DNA from: Bacteroidia bacterium
Lineage (GTDB): Bacteria; Bacteroidota; Bacteroidia; JABEUT01
Assembly (NCBI GenBank): GCA_013044305.1
Contig: JABEUT010000116.1
Coordinates: forward strand, 1 to 12,919
DNA: 12,919 nt
Direction: 5' to 3'
A model generated the notes under the pieces. The model was not told where the DNA came from. It saw only the letters and a list, made by a program, of their open reading frames with translations, and made no database searches. This document shows, in pieces, positions 1-6,970 of the stretch. The translations under genes were made by a program, and so were the position numbers. The stretch's first letter is position 1. Each line of letters starts with the position of its first letter.

Positions 1-104
1 AACATACATTTATAAACCGTTGGCCGCGAGGCAATAAAAATTTACTTCAATGGGCTGTAAATATTTTCAGTTGCGGGGCAGTGAGCCTCCCCTATTCTGA
101 ATAA

Positions 105-132
105 TTTTAGAATGGATGGGGAAATTCTAAAA
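105..132. repeat. 9-bp inverted repeat with 10-nt loop
   Basis: TTTTAGAAT (105-113) is followed ten bases later by its exact reverse complement ATTCTAAAA (124-132). The stem is AT-rich and no T-run follows on either strand, so it is not a convincing terminator. The rest of 1-272 shows no credible coding sequence: the short open frame from 112 overlaps the E1 start and has no coding character. Confidence 0.4.
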
Positions 133-170
133 AAATCATTGGAATGCCGTGCCGGTTCCGAAACAAATCA

Positions 171-178
171 TAAATTTG
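171..178 (+). promoter_or_regulatory. Candidate -7 promoter element for the E1 gene
   Basis: TAAATTTG matches the Bacteroidota -7 consensus TAnnTTTG, 94 nt upstream of the E1 start codon. No convincing -33 TTG lies at the usual spacing of about 20 bp, so this is a weak candidate in an AT-rich leader where chance matches are likely. Confidence 0.25.
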
Positions 179-236
179 TTGAACATTCAATACTAAACGA
201 ATCATCTGCTTACTCAAATAACAATTTTCAACTTTC

Positions 237-254
237 TCCCGATAGCTATCGGGA
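237..254. repeat. 18-bp perfect palindrome
   Basis: TCCCGATAGCTATCGGGA is identical to its reverse complement and lies 18 bp upstream of the E1 start codon. The 16-bp core CCCGATAGCTATCGGG resembles a short palindrome that I recall as recurring in Bacteroidota genomes, but copy number cannot be judged from one window. It could be a dispersed repeat, an operator for a dimeric regulator, or an RNA hairpin in the leader. Confidence 0.6.
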
Positions 255-272
255 TTTCAACTTTACTGATTT

Positions 273-2699
273 ATGCCCAAAACGGAAGAAATGCAAAACA
301 TGGCAGGCAGCAGCGAAATTTCATTTGAAGAATTTAAAGTAACCGTGGTGAACGACTACCGCATAGCCTGCGAAAGCCGCGAGGCGAGCCTGCTCGGCAG
401 GCGCGAAGTGCTGTCGGGCAAAGCCAAGTTCGGAATCTTCGGCGACGGCAAGGAGATACCGCAATTAGCCATGGCTAAGGCATTCAGGAAAGGCGATTTC
501 AGGTCGGGGTACTACCGCGACCAGACCTTTGCCTTCGCAACCGGCATCCTCACCATCAGGCAATGGTTTGCGGGCCTTTACGCCCATGCCGACATAACAG
601 CGGAGCCCATGAGCGCCGGCAGGCAGATGGGCGGACACTACGCCACCCCCACGGTAAACGAAGACGGATCATGGGCAAATCTTACCGATTTAATAAACTC
701 CTCATCCGACATATCACCCACGGGCAGCCAGATGCCGCGCCTTCTCGGCCTGGCCCTCGCCTCGAAAACATACAGGCATACAGCCGCACTGCAAACCCCC
801 GGATTCGAACGCTTCAGCCGCAATGGCAATGAGATAGCCTTCGGTACCATAGGCGATGCCAGCACCTCCGAAGGCCTTTTCTGGGAAACCGTAAACGCCG
901 CAGGGGTAATGCAAATACCCATGCTTGTTTCCGTATGGGACGACGGCTACGGCATATCGGTGCCCAAAAAGTACCAAACCACCAAATCAAGCATATCCGA
1001 AGCCCTGAAAGGAATGCAGCGCGACAAAAAGAACCCGGGGTATGAAATATACCGCGCAAAGGGATGGGATTATCCCGAACTCTGCGAAACATACCGGAAA
1101 GCTGCGGAATTGTGCCGCGCGGAACACGTGCCTGTAATCATTCATGTGGAAGAGGTAACCCAGCCACAAGGGCACTCCACATCTGGCTCGCACGAAAGGT
1201 ACAAAACACCCGAACGCCTGCGCTGGGAAAAAGACTTCGATTGCATACAAAGGATGAGACAGTGGATGCTAAAATTTGCCATAGCCACAGAAGACGAACT
1301 CGCAGCCATAGAACAGCAGGCCAAAGCAACGGTAAAAAAAGCCAGGGACGAAGCATGGAGCGACTTTACATCCTCCATAAAAGCGGAAGCAGACAAAGCG
1401 GCTTCGCTGATAGAAGCCGCCGCAAACTCATCGGCACAGGCGGAAAAAATAACATCTGTGGCATCGGCGCTGCGTTCACTGAAAGAACCGCTGCGCCGCG
1501 ACGTAAGCACATCCCTAAGGCAGGCGGCAAGGCTGCTCGCCACCGGCAAAAGCAACCCCGCCAATGAACTTATTGAATTTGCAAAACTCTATTCGGAACA
1601 AAATGCCGGGCGATTCGATTCGACGCTGTATAGCTCCGCCGCGCTAACCGTTCAGGCCGTGCCTGTTCTGCATGCTCCCGGCGAAACCGTGCTGAACGGC
1701 TATGAAATACTTAGGGAGAATTTCGACGCCCTGCTTGCCAAATACCCCAATGTGGTTGTTTTCGGCGAAGACGTAGGACGCCTCGGCGACGTAAACCAGG
1801 GGCTGGAAAACCTGCAAAAGAAATATGGAGAAGAGCGCGTGTTCGACACCGGAATACGCGAGGCAACTGTAATAGGACAGGCAATAGGGATGGCCTTGCG
1901 CGGACTGCGACCCATTGCCGAAATACAATACCTCGATTACCTGCTCTACGCCCTGCAGATATTAAGCGACGACCTGGCCACCCTCACCTACCGCACCAAA
2001 GGCAGGCAGCGCGCCCCCGTTATAGTGCGTACCCGCGGGCACCGCCTCGAAGGAATCTGGCACAGCGGATCGCCCATGAGCATGATCATAAATTCGCTGC
2101 GCGGTATGTATGTATGCGTACCCCGCAACATGACACAGGCGGCAGGCTTTTACAACACCCTCCTGTCGGCCGACGAACCCGCACTGGTGGTGGAGCCGCT
2201 GAACAGCTACAGGCTGAAAGAAAAAACACCCTCCAACTTCGGCGAATTTAAAGTGCCGCTCGGCATACCCGAAGTGCTGCGGCAGGGAACCGATGTAACC
2301 GTGGTAACCTACGGACCGCTTTGCCGCATGGCGGCCGAAGCGGCAGATATCCTGCAGGAGGCAGGCATCTCAACCGAAATAATTGATGTGCAAACCCTGC
2401 TGCCTTTCGACCTGAACCAGACCATACTCGCCTCGCTGGCCAAAACCAACCGCATCCTGTTCCTGGACGAAGACGTGCCGGGCGGAGCCACCGCTTTTAT
2501 GCTCCAGCAGGTGCTGGAACTGCAGGGAGGCTACCGCTACCTTGATTCAGCCCCGCGTACCCTTACCGCCAAAGCTCACCGCCCTGCCTACGGCTCCGAC
2601 GGCGACTATTATTCCAAACCTTCGGCAGACGATATTTACGAAGCGGTGTATAATATTATGAATGAAGCGGACCCGGGGAAGTTTCCGGGAATTTATTGA
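273..2699 (+). CDS. Fused alpha/beta 2-oxoacid dehydrogenase E1 component (thiamine diphosphate enzyme)
   Basis: This 808-residue protein joins both subunits of a heterotetrameric E1 in one chain. E1 decarboxylates a 2-oxoacid (pyruvate or a branched-chain oxoacid) with thiamine diphosphate and hands the acyl group to a lipoyl E2 in the cytoplasm. The alpha half (about 20-330) has the cofactor motif GDASTSEG at 194-201 followed by WDDGYGIS at 222-229. An alanine/lysine-rich linker (about 350-460) leads to the beta half, which begins near HAPGE (467) and contains FGEDVG (497) and GIREATVIGQAIG (527). No E2 or E3 gene is in the window, so the substrate cannot be assigned. Fused E1 genes standing alone are common in Bacteroidota. 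The start is uncertain: ATG codons at 273, 291 and 300 are all in frame, and 300 (MAGSSEIS) is equally plausible. Confidence 0.9.
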   Translation: MPKTEEMQNMAGSSEISFEEFKVTVVNDYRIACESREASLLGRREVLSGKAKFGIFGDGKEIPQLAMAKAFRKGDFRSGYYRDQTFAFATGILTIRQWFAGLYAHADITAEPMSAGRQMGGHYATPTVNEDGSWANLTDLINSSSDISPTGSQMPRLLGLALASKTYRHTAALQTPGFERFSRNGNEIAFGTIGDASTSEGLFWETVNAAGVMQIPMLVSVWDDGYGISVPKKYQTTKSSISEALKGMQRDKKNPGYEIYRAKGWDYPELCETYRKAAELCRAEHVPVIIHVEEVTQPQGHSTSGSHERYKTPERLRWEKDFDCIQRMRQWMLKFAIATEDELAAIEQQAKATVKKARDEAWSDFTSSIKAEADKAASLIEAAANSSAQAEKITSVASALRSLKEPLRRDVSTSLRQAARLLATGKSNPANELIEFAKLYSEQNAGRFDSTLYSSAALTVQAVPVLHAPGETVLNGYEILRENFDALLAKYPNVVVFGEDVGRLGDVNQGLENLQKKYGEERVFDTGIREATVIGQAIGMALRGLRPIAEIQYLDYLLYALQILSDDLATLTYRTKGRQRAPVIVRTRGHRLEGIWHSGSPMSMIINSLRGMYVCVPRNMTQAAGFYNTLLSADEPALVVEPLNSYRLKEKTPSNFGEFKVPLGIPEVLRQGTDVTVVTYGPLCRMAAEAADILQEAGISTEIIDVQTLLPFDLNQTILASLAKTNRILFLDEDVPGGATAFMLQQVLELQGGYRYLDSAPRTLTAKAHRPAYGSDGDYYSKPSADDIYEAVYNIMNEADPGKFPGIY

Positions 2700-2765
2700 A
2701 TTAAAACGTTTATTCCGGAAGTTAATAGGCGCCGTTAAAAAGAGAAAAAAACGTGGGGAAAAGAG

Positions 2766-2773
2766 TATCTTTG
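2766..2773 (+). promoter_or_regulatory. -7 promoter element of the toxin-antitoxin pair
   Basis: TATCTTTG fits TAnnTTTG exactly and lies 23 nt upstream of the antitoxin ATG, giving a short leader. This gives the cassette its own promoter, separate from the E1 gene. The -33 region is not clear. Confidence 0.6.
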
Positions 2774-2796
2774 CAATATTCATAAACGTTATTAAA

Positions 2797-3015
2797 ATGA
2801 AAACAAAGGCAGTTACTGTAAATAAGGATATATTGGGCGGAACGCCTGTATTTACAGGCACTCGTGTGCCCGTTCAAACTTTATTTGACTATCTTGAAGG
2901 CGCCTATTCCATTGATGATTTTTTAAAAAGCTTCCCAACCGTAAAAAAGAAATTAGTTGTAGAGGTTTTGCATAAGGCGGAGAAATTAGTTGTGCTGGAT
3001 GAAAGTATTGCTTGA
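2797..3015 (+). CDS. DUF433-family antitoxin
   Basis: This 72-residue protein starts at the ATG at 2797. The open frame runs further upstream into the E1 gene, but homology and the promoter at 2766 support this start. It shows the DUF433 signature: DILGGTPVFTGTRVPV (about 11-26), then TLFDYLEGAYSIDDFL and FPTV. DUF433 proteins carry a helix-turn-helix and are typically encoded just before DUF5615 PIN-like proteins, where they are taken to be antitoxins and autorepressors. The same order is seen here, with the next gene overlapping by 17 bp, which suggests translational coupling. The cassette is more AT-rich than the E1 and prfB genes around it, which suggests acquisition. Family assignment is strong; the antitoxin role is inferred from family and context. 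Confidence 0.88.
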   Translation: MKTKAVTVNKDILGGTPVFTGTRVPVQTLFDYLEGAYSIDDFLKSFPTVKKKLVVEVLHKAEKLVVLDESIA

Positions 3016-3322
3016 CGAAAATATTTCACAAACATTGAAGATTGATTTTGACAAACATGTAGTCAAAACTATTGAGGAAATGGGATGGAGCGGCAAAAAA
3101 AACGGAGAATTGTTGCAGTTAATGACAACTTACCGGTTTGATGTTCTGCTTACTACAGATAAAAACTTAAAATACCAGCAAAGCATTAAAAAATTCCCTG
3201 TAACAATTTTTATCCTTGCAGCCCATAATAACAGGGATGAAACCATTCAGCCATTGATAAACATAACCCGAAAAAAATTAAATGGGAAGATAAACAAAGG
3301 TATATTTGAAATAAGTATTTAG
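2999..3322 (+). CDS. DUF5615 PIN-like toxin
   Basis: This 107-residue protein starts at the ATG at 2999, inside the end of the antitoxin gene; a start nine bases earlier (2990) is possible but would add only three residues before MKVLLDENIS. The opening MKVLLDENIS with acidic D6 and E7, the central GWSGKKNGELL (29-39), and FDVLLTTDKNL (47-57, D48 and D54) are the acidic and spacing features of the DUF5615/Mut7-C-like PIN fold. PIN proteins are metal-dependent ribonucleases, and members paired with DUF433 are predicted toxins. The gene ends in TAG at 3320-3322, only 18 bp before the prfB start, so readthrough transcription into prfB is likely. Nuclease activity is inferred from family. Confidence 0.85.
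   Translation: MKVLLDENISQTLKIDFDKHVVKTIEEMGWSGKKNGELLQLMTTYRFDVLLTTDKNLKYQQSIKKFPVTIFILAAHNNRDETIQPLINITRKKLNGKINKGIFEISI
3301..3308 (+). promoter_or_regulatory. Candidate -7 element for prfB inside the toxin gene
   Basis: TATATTTG matches TAnnTTTG in the last codons of the toxin gene, 32 nt before the prfB TTG start. If real, prfB has its own promoter and does not depend on the toxin-antitoxin promoter. The -33 box is not obvious and the sequence is AT-rich, so a chance match is possible. Confidence 0.4.
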
Positions 3323-3340
3323 CTAATATCTATAGAAACC

Positions 3341-4436
3341 TTGATAACACAAGAACAAATAAAAGAAGCTAAAGAGCGATTCGACACGCTGGGGAGGCAT
3401 CTTTGACGTGCCTGCACGTTTGAAAAAAATAGCCGAACAGGAAGCTCTTACCCAAGCCCCCGATTTCTGGAACGACCCTAAAAAGGCTGAAGCACTTCTG
3501 AAACAGATTCAGATGCAAAAGTCATGGACCGACGCCTATGCCCGGCTGAACCGCAGCATGGACGACCTATTGCTTACACACGACTTCTTTAAACAGGGCG
3601 ACGCTACAGCCGAAGAACTGGATACCCAGTACGGCCAAACCATTAAACTGCTCCAGGAACTCGAATTCAAGAACATGCTCGGGCTGGAAGAAGACCGCCT
3701 GAATGCAGTGGTGGAGATAAACTCCGGAGCCGGCGGCACCGAAAGCCAGGACTGGTCGTATATGCTTATGCGCATGTACCTGATGTGGGCCGAAAAAAAA
3801 GGCTTCTCGGTAAAGGAAGTGGACAAGCAGGACGGTGAAACAGCGGGCTTGAAATCGGTAACCCTAGAAATAGAAGGCGACTATGCCTTTGGCTACCTGA
3901 AAGGTGAAAACGGCGTGCACCGCCTGGTGCGCATCTCGCCATTCGACTCCAACGCCCGAAGGCATACCTCCTTCGCATCGGTATATGTGTACCCGCTTAT
4001 AGACGACAGCGTGGATATTCAGATAAACCCCTCCGAAATAGAATGGGAAACCTTTCGCTCCGGCGGCAAGGGCGGGCAAAATGTGAACAAGGTGGAAACG
4101 GCCGTGCGCCTCTACCACAAGCCTTCGGGCATCATTATAAAAAACCAGGAGTCGCGCTCACAGCTTCAGAACAAGGATAAGGCATTGCAGATGCTGAAAT
4201 CACAATTGTATGAACGCGAGATGCGCCGCAAAATGGAGACAGTGGAAGCCATTGAAAGCACCAAGAAGAAAATAGAATGGGGTTCGCAGATACGCAACTA
4301 TGTGCTGCACCCTTACAAACTGGTAAAAGACCTGCGTACCGGCTACGAATCATCCAATGTGCAAGAAGTACTCAACGGCGACCTCGACGAATTCATTAAC
4401 AGGTACCTGATGGAATACGGAAGCGGCAAAAAGTGA
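3341..4436 (+). CDS. prfB: Peptide chain release factor 2, with programmed +1 frameshift
   Basis: RF2 releases finished proteins at UGA and UAA codons. The zero frame starts at TTG 3341 and reads ITQEQIKEAKERFDTLGRHL for codons 2-21, then meets TGA at 3404. Skipping the T at 3404 continues in the +1 frame as DVPARLKKIAEQE and onward. Joined, the product is 364 residues, close to the 365 of E. coli RF2, and the join falls at the same place (ERSDVLRGYL-D in E. coli, ERFDTLGRHL-D here). The stop-recognition tripeptide SPF is at 199-201 and the catalytic GGQ at 244-246. No ATG or GTG occurs between the toxin stop and 3341, which favours TTG; family N-termini commonly begin MIT. Starting at the in-frame GTG 3408 would drop a conserved helix and is wrong. 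UGA readthrough control makes this gene autoregulated by RF2 level. Confidence 0.95.
3391..3407 (+). promoter_or_regulatory. prfB: prfB programmed +1 frameshift site with internal Shine-Dalgarno
   Basis: The sequence GGGGAGGCATCTTTGAC contains an anti-16S-like GGGGAGG (3391-3397), a three-base spacer CAT, the slip codon CTT (3401-3403), and TGA followed by C. This is the classical layout, with the same spacing as the E. coli site (AGGGGG-TAT-CTT-TGA-C). Low RF2 makes the ribosome pause at TGA and shift +1, so RF2 controls its own synthesis. Confidence 0.95.
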
Positions 4437-4481
4437 AATGCCCTAAAACCGCGCAGAAACGGAACAGGAAATTGCCCTGAA

Positions 4482-4862
4482 TTAAAGCTCTATTTCTTTT
4501 AAATGCACGGGCACTGTGAGCAGGGTCTGGAAGTCGTCGCCTGTTTCGCGCATGTAGTCGTCGTCTTCCTCATAATGCCAGTTTATTACAACCGGTATGC
4601 CGCGCTGGTGGAGCGCTTCAAAACGCTTTAATATCTCCAGCACACATACCGACGAGGCGGTGTTAAAGTATTCGAGCATTACATCCACCTGTACCGGAAT
4701 GGTGCAGGTTTGCGCATACTCCTCAAGCAGATCGAGCAGCTTTTTGTAAAAGCCGATAGAGTCTTCTGGTATCGACCGTCCCTTAATTTCCAGTTTCCCC
4801 TTGGCGGGGTCAAAAATTATGGAAGGTGTCTTAGGCGTGCTTTCTGTCCGGAATGTTTCCAT
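4482..4862 (-). CDS. SiaC-family regulatory phosphoprotein (DUF1987)
   Basis: This 126-residue protein matches the DUF1987/SiaC family: TPKTPSIIFD near the N-terminus, KLEIKGRSIPEDSIGFYKKL (23-42), and YFNTASSVCVL (65-75). In Pseudomonas aeruginosa, SiaC is phosphorylated on Thr68 by the kinase SiaB and dephosphorylated by SiaA; the unphosphorylated form activates the diguanylate cyclase SiaD. The threonine in NTASS here is also residue 68. No SiaA, SiaB, SiaD or GGDEF gene is in this window, so the partner and output are unknown. The gene is convergent with prfB (45-bp gap, no terminator seen) and has its own promoter element at 4883-4890. Family assignment is firm; function by analogy only. 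Confidence 0.85.
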   Translation of the reverse strand: METFRTESTPKTPSIIFDPAKGKLEIKGRSIPEDSIGFYKKLLDLLEEYAQTCTIPVQVDVMLEYFNTASSVCVLEILKRFEALHQRGIPVVINWHYEEDDDYMRETGDDFQTLLTVPVHLKEIEL

Positions 4863-4882
4863 TTCTTTCGTTCACAGGTGAG

Positions 4883-4890
4883 CAAATATA
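4883..4890 (-). promoter_or_regulatory. -7 promoter element of the siaC-like gene
   Basis: On the minus strand TATATTTG matches TAnnTTTG, 20 nt upstream of the ATG at 4862. It makes the gene a separate transcription unit from the glycosyltransferases upstream. Confidence 0.55.
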
Positions 4891-4910
4891 GTAAATCTTA
4901 ATAAAGCAGG

Positions 4911-4932
4911 TAGAAAAGCAGGAGAAGCCTGC
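4911..4932 (-). terminator. Possible intrinsic terminator after the glycosyltransferase operon
   Basis: On the minus strand GCAGG-CTTCT-CCTGC (4932 to 4918) forms a 5-bp GC-rich stem with a 5-nt loop and is followed at once by TTTTCTA. It begins 34 nt after the GT2 stop codon. The stem is short, so the call is tentative. Confidence 0.4.
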
Positions 4933-4966
4933 ACAGGTCGGTAATTATTGATTACGTTTCATTTAA

Positions 4967-5713
4967 TCAAAAAAACTGCCCGATTTTCCCAAATGGTTTG
5001 CGTAAAAGGGTGAACATACCCGGCTTCAGGTTGTTCATCTTCCACGCCTTCCGGTCTTCCATATTGGCTTTTATCCTGCTGCCGAGGCTCTTGTTGCTTT
5101 TGCCTCCGGTGCGCATCTTCACCAGTACTTCGGGCAGGTAATGCACCGATATTTTATGCTTATGCATCATGCGGAGCATAAGCTCGTAATCGGCGGAAAT
5201 AGACAGTGAAGTGTTGAACATGCCGTACCTGGTATAACATTCCTGTCTTATAAAAAACGAAGGGTGAGGAGGCATCCATCCTTTCAGGAACAGGCCATAG
5301 GTGTAGCTGCCGGCTATCCAGTTGCGCACCACCCGGTTGCTGTTCTCCCTGCTTACATACTGCAGGTCGCCGTAAAGACAATCTGTTTTATAAATATCGA
5401 AGGTATTTACCACTTTGGCAAGCACTCCGCTGCCATTGTAAAAATCATCGGCATGCAGAAATCCTGTAATGTCGCCGGTGGCTTTGCCTATTCCTTTGTT
5501 GAGCGCCTGGTATATGCCGCCGTCGGGTTCAGAAACAAGGGTTGCAATGCGGCTTTGGTATTTTTTCAGAATATCTATGGTTCCGTCGGTCGAGCCTCCG
5601 TCAATTACAATATATTCCACATCGGGGTAATCCTGACCCAGCACCGAATTTACAGCACCTTCAATAGTTGAAGCGTTATTCAAACAAGCTGTGATGATAC
5701 TGATTTTGGTCAT
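4967..5713 (-). CDS. Family 2 glycosyltransferase
   Basis: This 248-residue protein has the GT-A fold signature of family GT2. ISIITACLNN at 4-13 is the first nucleotide-binding strand. DGGSTDGT (38-45), SEPDGGIYQALNKG (61-74) and the metal-binding HADD (87-90) follow. ADYEL (173-177) sits where the catalytic acidic residue is expected. Such enzymes transfer a sugar from a nucleotide donor and, in this setting, probably help build a surface polysaccharide at the inner face of the membrane. No membrane segments are evident. It lies 21 bp downstream of the GT4 gene on the same strand, so the two are probably one operon. Donor and acceptor cannot be told from the sequence. Confidence 0.9.
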   Translation of the reverse strand: MTKISIITACLNNASTIEGAVNSVLGQDYPDVEYIVIDGGSTDGTIDILKKYQSRIATLVSEPDGGIYQALNKGIGKATGDITGFLHADDFYNGSGVLAKVVNTFDIYKTDCLYGDLQYVSRENSNRVVRNWIAGSYTYGLFLKGWMPPHPSFFIRQECYTRYGMFNTSLSISADYELMLRMMHKHKISVHYLPEVLVKMRTGGKSNKSLGSRIKANMEDRKAWKMNNLKPGMFTLLRKPFGKIGQFF

Positions 5714-5734
5714 CAGGGTAGCGGTTCCCGCGGC

Positions 5735-6835
5735 TTAATTTTTAAATATATCGAGGCTTTGCTGCAACAGTTGCGGATTGTTGATGAAGCCAAAGGCAAA
5801 CTGCCGTGCGCCTTCGCTCCAGATGCTGTATTCGAGGGCATCCATTGCTACAGCCGACTGAACGGCGGAAATTAGCGCGGCTCTGTTATCAAGCGGCAGG
5901 TCGAACCCCGCTTTTGCTTCCTGTAACTTTATCCAGGGGGTCTGGTCGCTGATTATTGCAGGGCAACCGTACATCATTGATTCGAGTATGGTGTGCCCGA
6001 AGTTTTCGCCCCTTGTGGGCATAAGCAGGAAATGTGCCGTTTTGAACCGCTCGGGTGTTTCCTCCTTAACCAATGGCCCGTAATAATTTACCTTTACATT
6101 GTCCGGCATCCTGTTCATAACGGCTTTGCATTTCTCCCAATAGGGATAATCGTACACCGGACCGTATATGTCGAATTTAATGCTGCCCTGCGCCTTCTGC
6201 AACAGTTCCAGCGCATAGAGCAGGTTCTTTTCAGGCGATATGCGCGCCACGCTAAGGAAATGGACTGTGCCCGGTTCTTTTTTCCTTTCGGCGCCCCGTT
6301 CTGTTTTAAACGAATCGTATTTATGAGGCAGATTGGGCGCCATTTTTACGGTTACCTGATTTCCGAACACATTTCGTATATGCGCTTCCTCCTGCACCGA
6401 AGCGGCATGAAAGGTAATATCTTTTACCAGGCTGCTGTTCTTCAGCCACAGAAGAAATGGTCTTTTCTTCCAGCTTTTTATGGCTATGGCGCTGGGGGCA
6501 AGCATTCCGCGCGGGGCAACTATCACCTGTTTCTTCAATTTGCCAAGCAGGAATAAGGGCATAATGGTAAAGCGCGGCGAGTACATGCTGTTCAGGTAGG
6601 CTATGTCGAACTCTTCCGTTTCCACAAGCCGTTTCATGTTCACTATATTCAGTTTTTTCTGCGAGAAATAATACACGCGCATCCCGTTGGGCAATATATT
6701 CCAGGCGTCGCTTTTAATGTTCTTGTAGGGCACGGCGTCGGTATAATCGGTGTCGCGCGTTACCACCGAAAAATCATAATAATCTTTGAGATGAGTAATC
6801 AGGTTGTATGACGACTGTATGGGTCCGCCGGCCAT
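5735..6835 (-). CDS. Family 4 glycosyltransferase, N-terminus probably incomplete as read
   Basis: From the first in-frame ATG (6835) the protein is 366 residues. It has the GT-B retaining signature: GGPIQSSYN (3-11), the donor-site stretch SVARISPEKNL (195-205), and the EX7E motif E277-NFGHTIL-E285 followed by YGCPAIISD. It probably transfers a hexose in polysaccharide assembly together with the GT2 gene that follows after 21 bp. The reading frame stays open upstream of 6835 and encodes EKILLFTDWFYPGF directly before MAGGP. This is the first beta strand of a GT4 enzyme, so the true protein should begin near 6882. No ATG, GTG or TTG is available in that frame before the in-frame TAA at 6944-6946. 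The gene may therefore be frameshifted (see separate entry) and is either weakly functional, slippage-dependent, or affected by a base error. Confidence 0.85.
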   Translation of the reverse strand: MAGGPIQSSYNLITHLKDYYDFSVVTRDTDYTDAVPYKNIKSDAWNILPNGMRVYYFSQKKLNIVNMKRLVETEEFDIAYLNSMYSPRFTIMPLFLLGKLKKQVIVAPRGMLAPSAIAIKSWKKRPFLLWLKNSSLVKDITFHAASVQEEAHIRNVFGNQVTVKMAPNLPHKYDSFKTERGAERKKEPGTVHFLSVARISPEKNLLYALELLQKAQGSIKFDIYGPVYDYPYWEKCKAVMNRMPDNVKVNYYGPLVKEETPERFKTAHFLLMPTRGENFGHTILESMMYGCPAIISDQTPWIKLQEAKAGFDLPLDNRAALISAVQSAVAMDALEYSIWSEGARQFAFGFINNPQLLQQSLDIFKN

Positions 6836-6882
6836 AAAACCCGGGTAAAACCAGTCGGTGAATAGGAGTATTTTTTCTTCAC
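6836..6882 (-). other. Missing 5' coding end of the GT4 gene, out of frame at an A6 run
   Basis: On the minus strand GTG AAG at 6882-6877 is followed by six A (6876-6871) and then TAC TCC. The frame that joins the GT4 body reads ATA CTC CTA TTC ACC GAC (ILLFTD). One extra A, or two fewer, in the run would give GTG-AAG-AAA-(AAA)-ATA-CTC, that is MKK(K)ILLFTDWFYPGFMAGGP, a typical GT4 start. As it stands, GTG and the body are 47 bases apart and out of frame. Confidence 0.65.
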
Positions 6883-6938
6883 TTGCAGAAAAATAGTCTA
6901 TTATGCTTGTAAAAAGTAATATAAAATTTATCGATTGC

Positions 6939-6946
6939 CAAAGTTA
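6939..6946 (-). promoter_or_regulatory. -7 promoter element for the GT4-GT2 operon
   Basis: TAACTTTG on the minus strand matches TAnnTTTG, 56 nt upstream of the putative GTG at 6882. Its centre is 20 bp from an identical element on the plus strand, so the two units are transcribed divergently from overlapping promoter regions. No clear -33 box is seen. Confidence 0.5.
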
Positions 6947-6958
6947 GCTTTTTAGTTT

Positions 6959-6966
6959 TAACTTTG
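6959..6966 (+). promoter_or_regulatory. -7 promoter element of the methyltransferase gene, nearly leaderless
   Basis: TAACTTTG matches TAnnTTTG, with a TTG at 6935-6937 that leaves 21 bp between the two, a fitting -33 box. Only four bases separate it from the ATG at 6971. Transcription would be expected to begin at or within a few bases of the start codon, giving a leaderless or near-leaderless message. Confidence 0.6.
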
Positions 6967-6970
6967 CCTT

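Noticed and set aside
112..342. Short plus-strand open frame of 76 codons before and across the E1 start
   Set aside because: It overlaps the E1 start in another frame, has low-complexity composition, and no promoter or family match.
1064..1567. 167-codon plus-strand open frame within the E1 gene
   Set aside because: Arg/Thr-rich shadow of the E1 linker region in another frame.
2671..2690. CCCGG...CCGGG hairpin at the end of the E1 gene as a terminator
   Set aside because: It lies in the last codons and no T-run follows; the stem is only five pairs.
5993..6556. 187-codon plus-strand open frame opposite the GT4 gene
   Set aside because: Antisense to a gene with firm GT4 motifs; no domain of its own.
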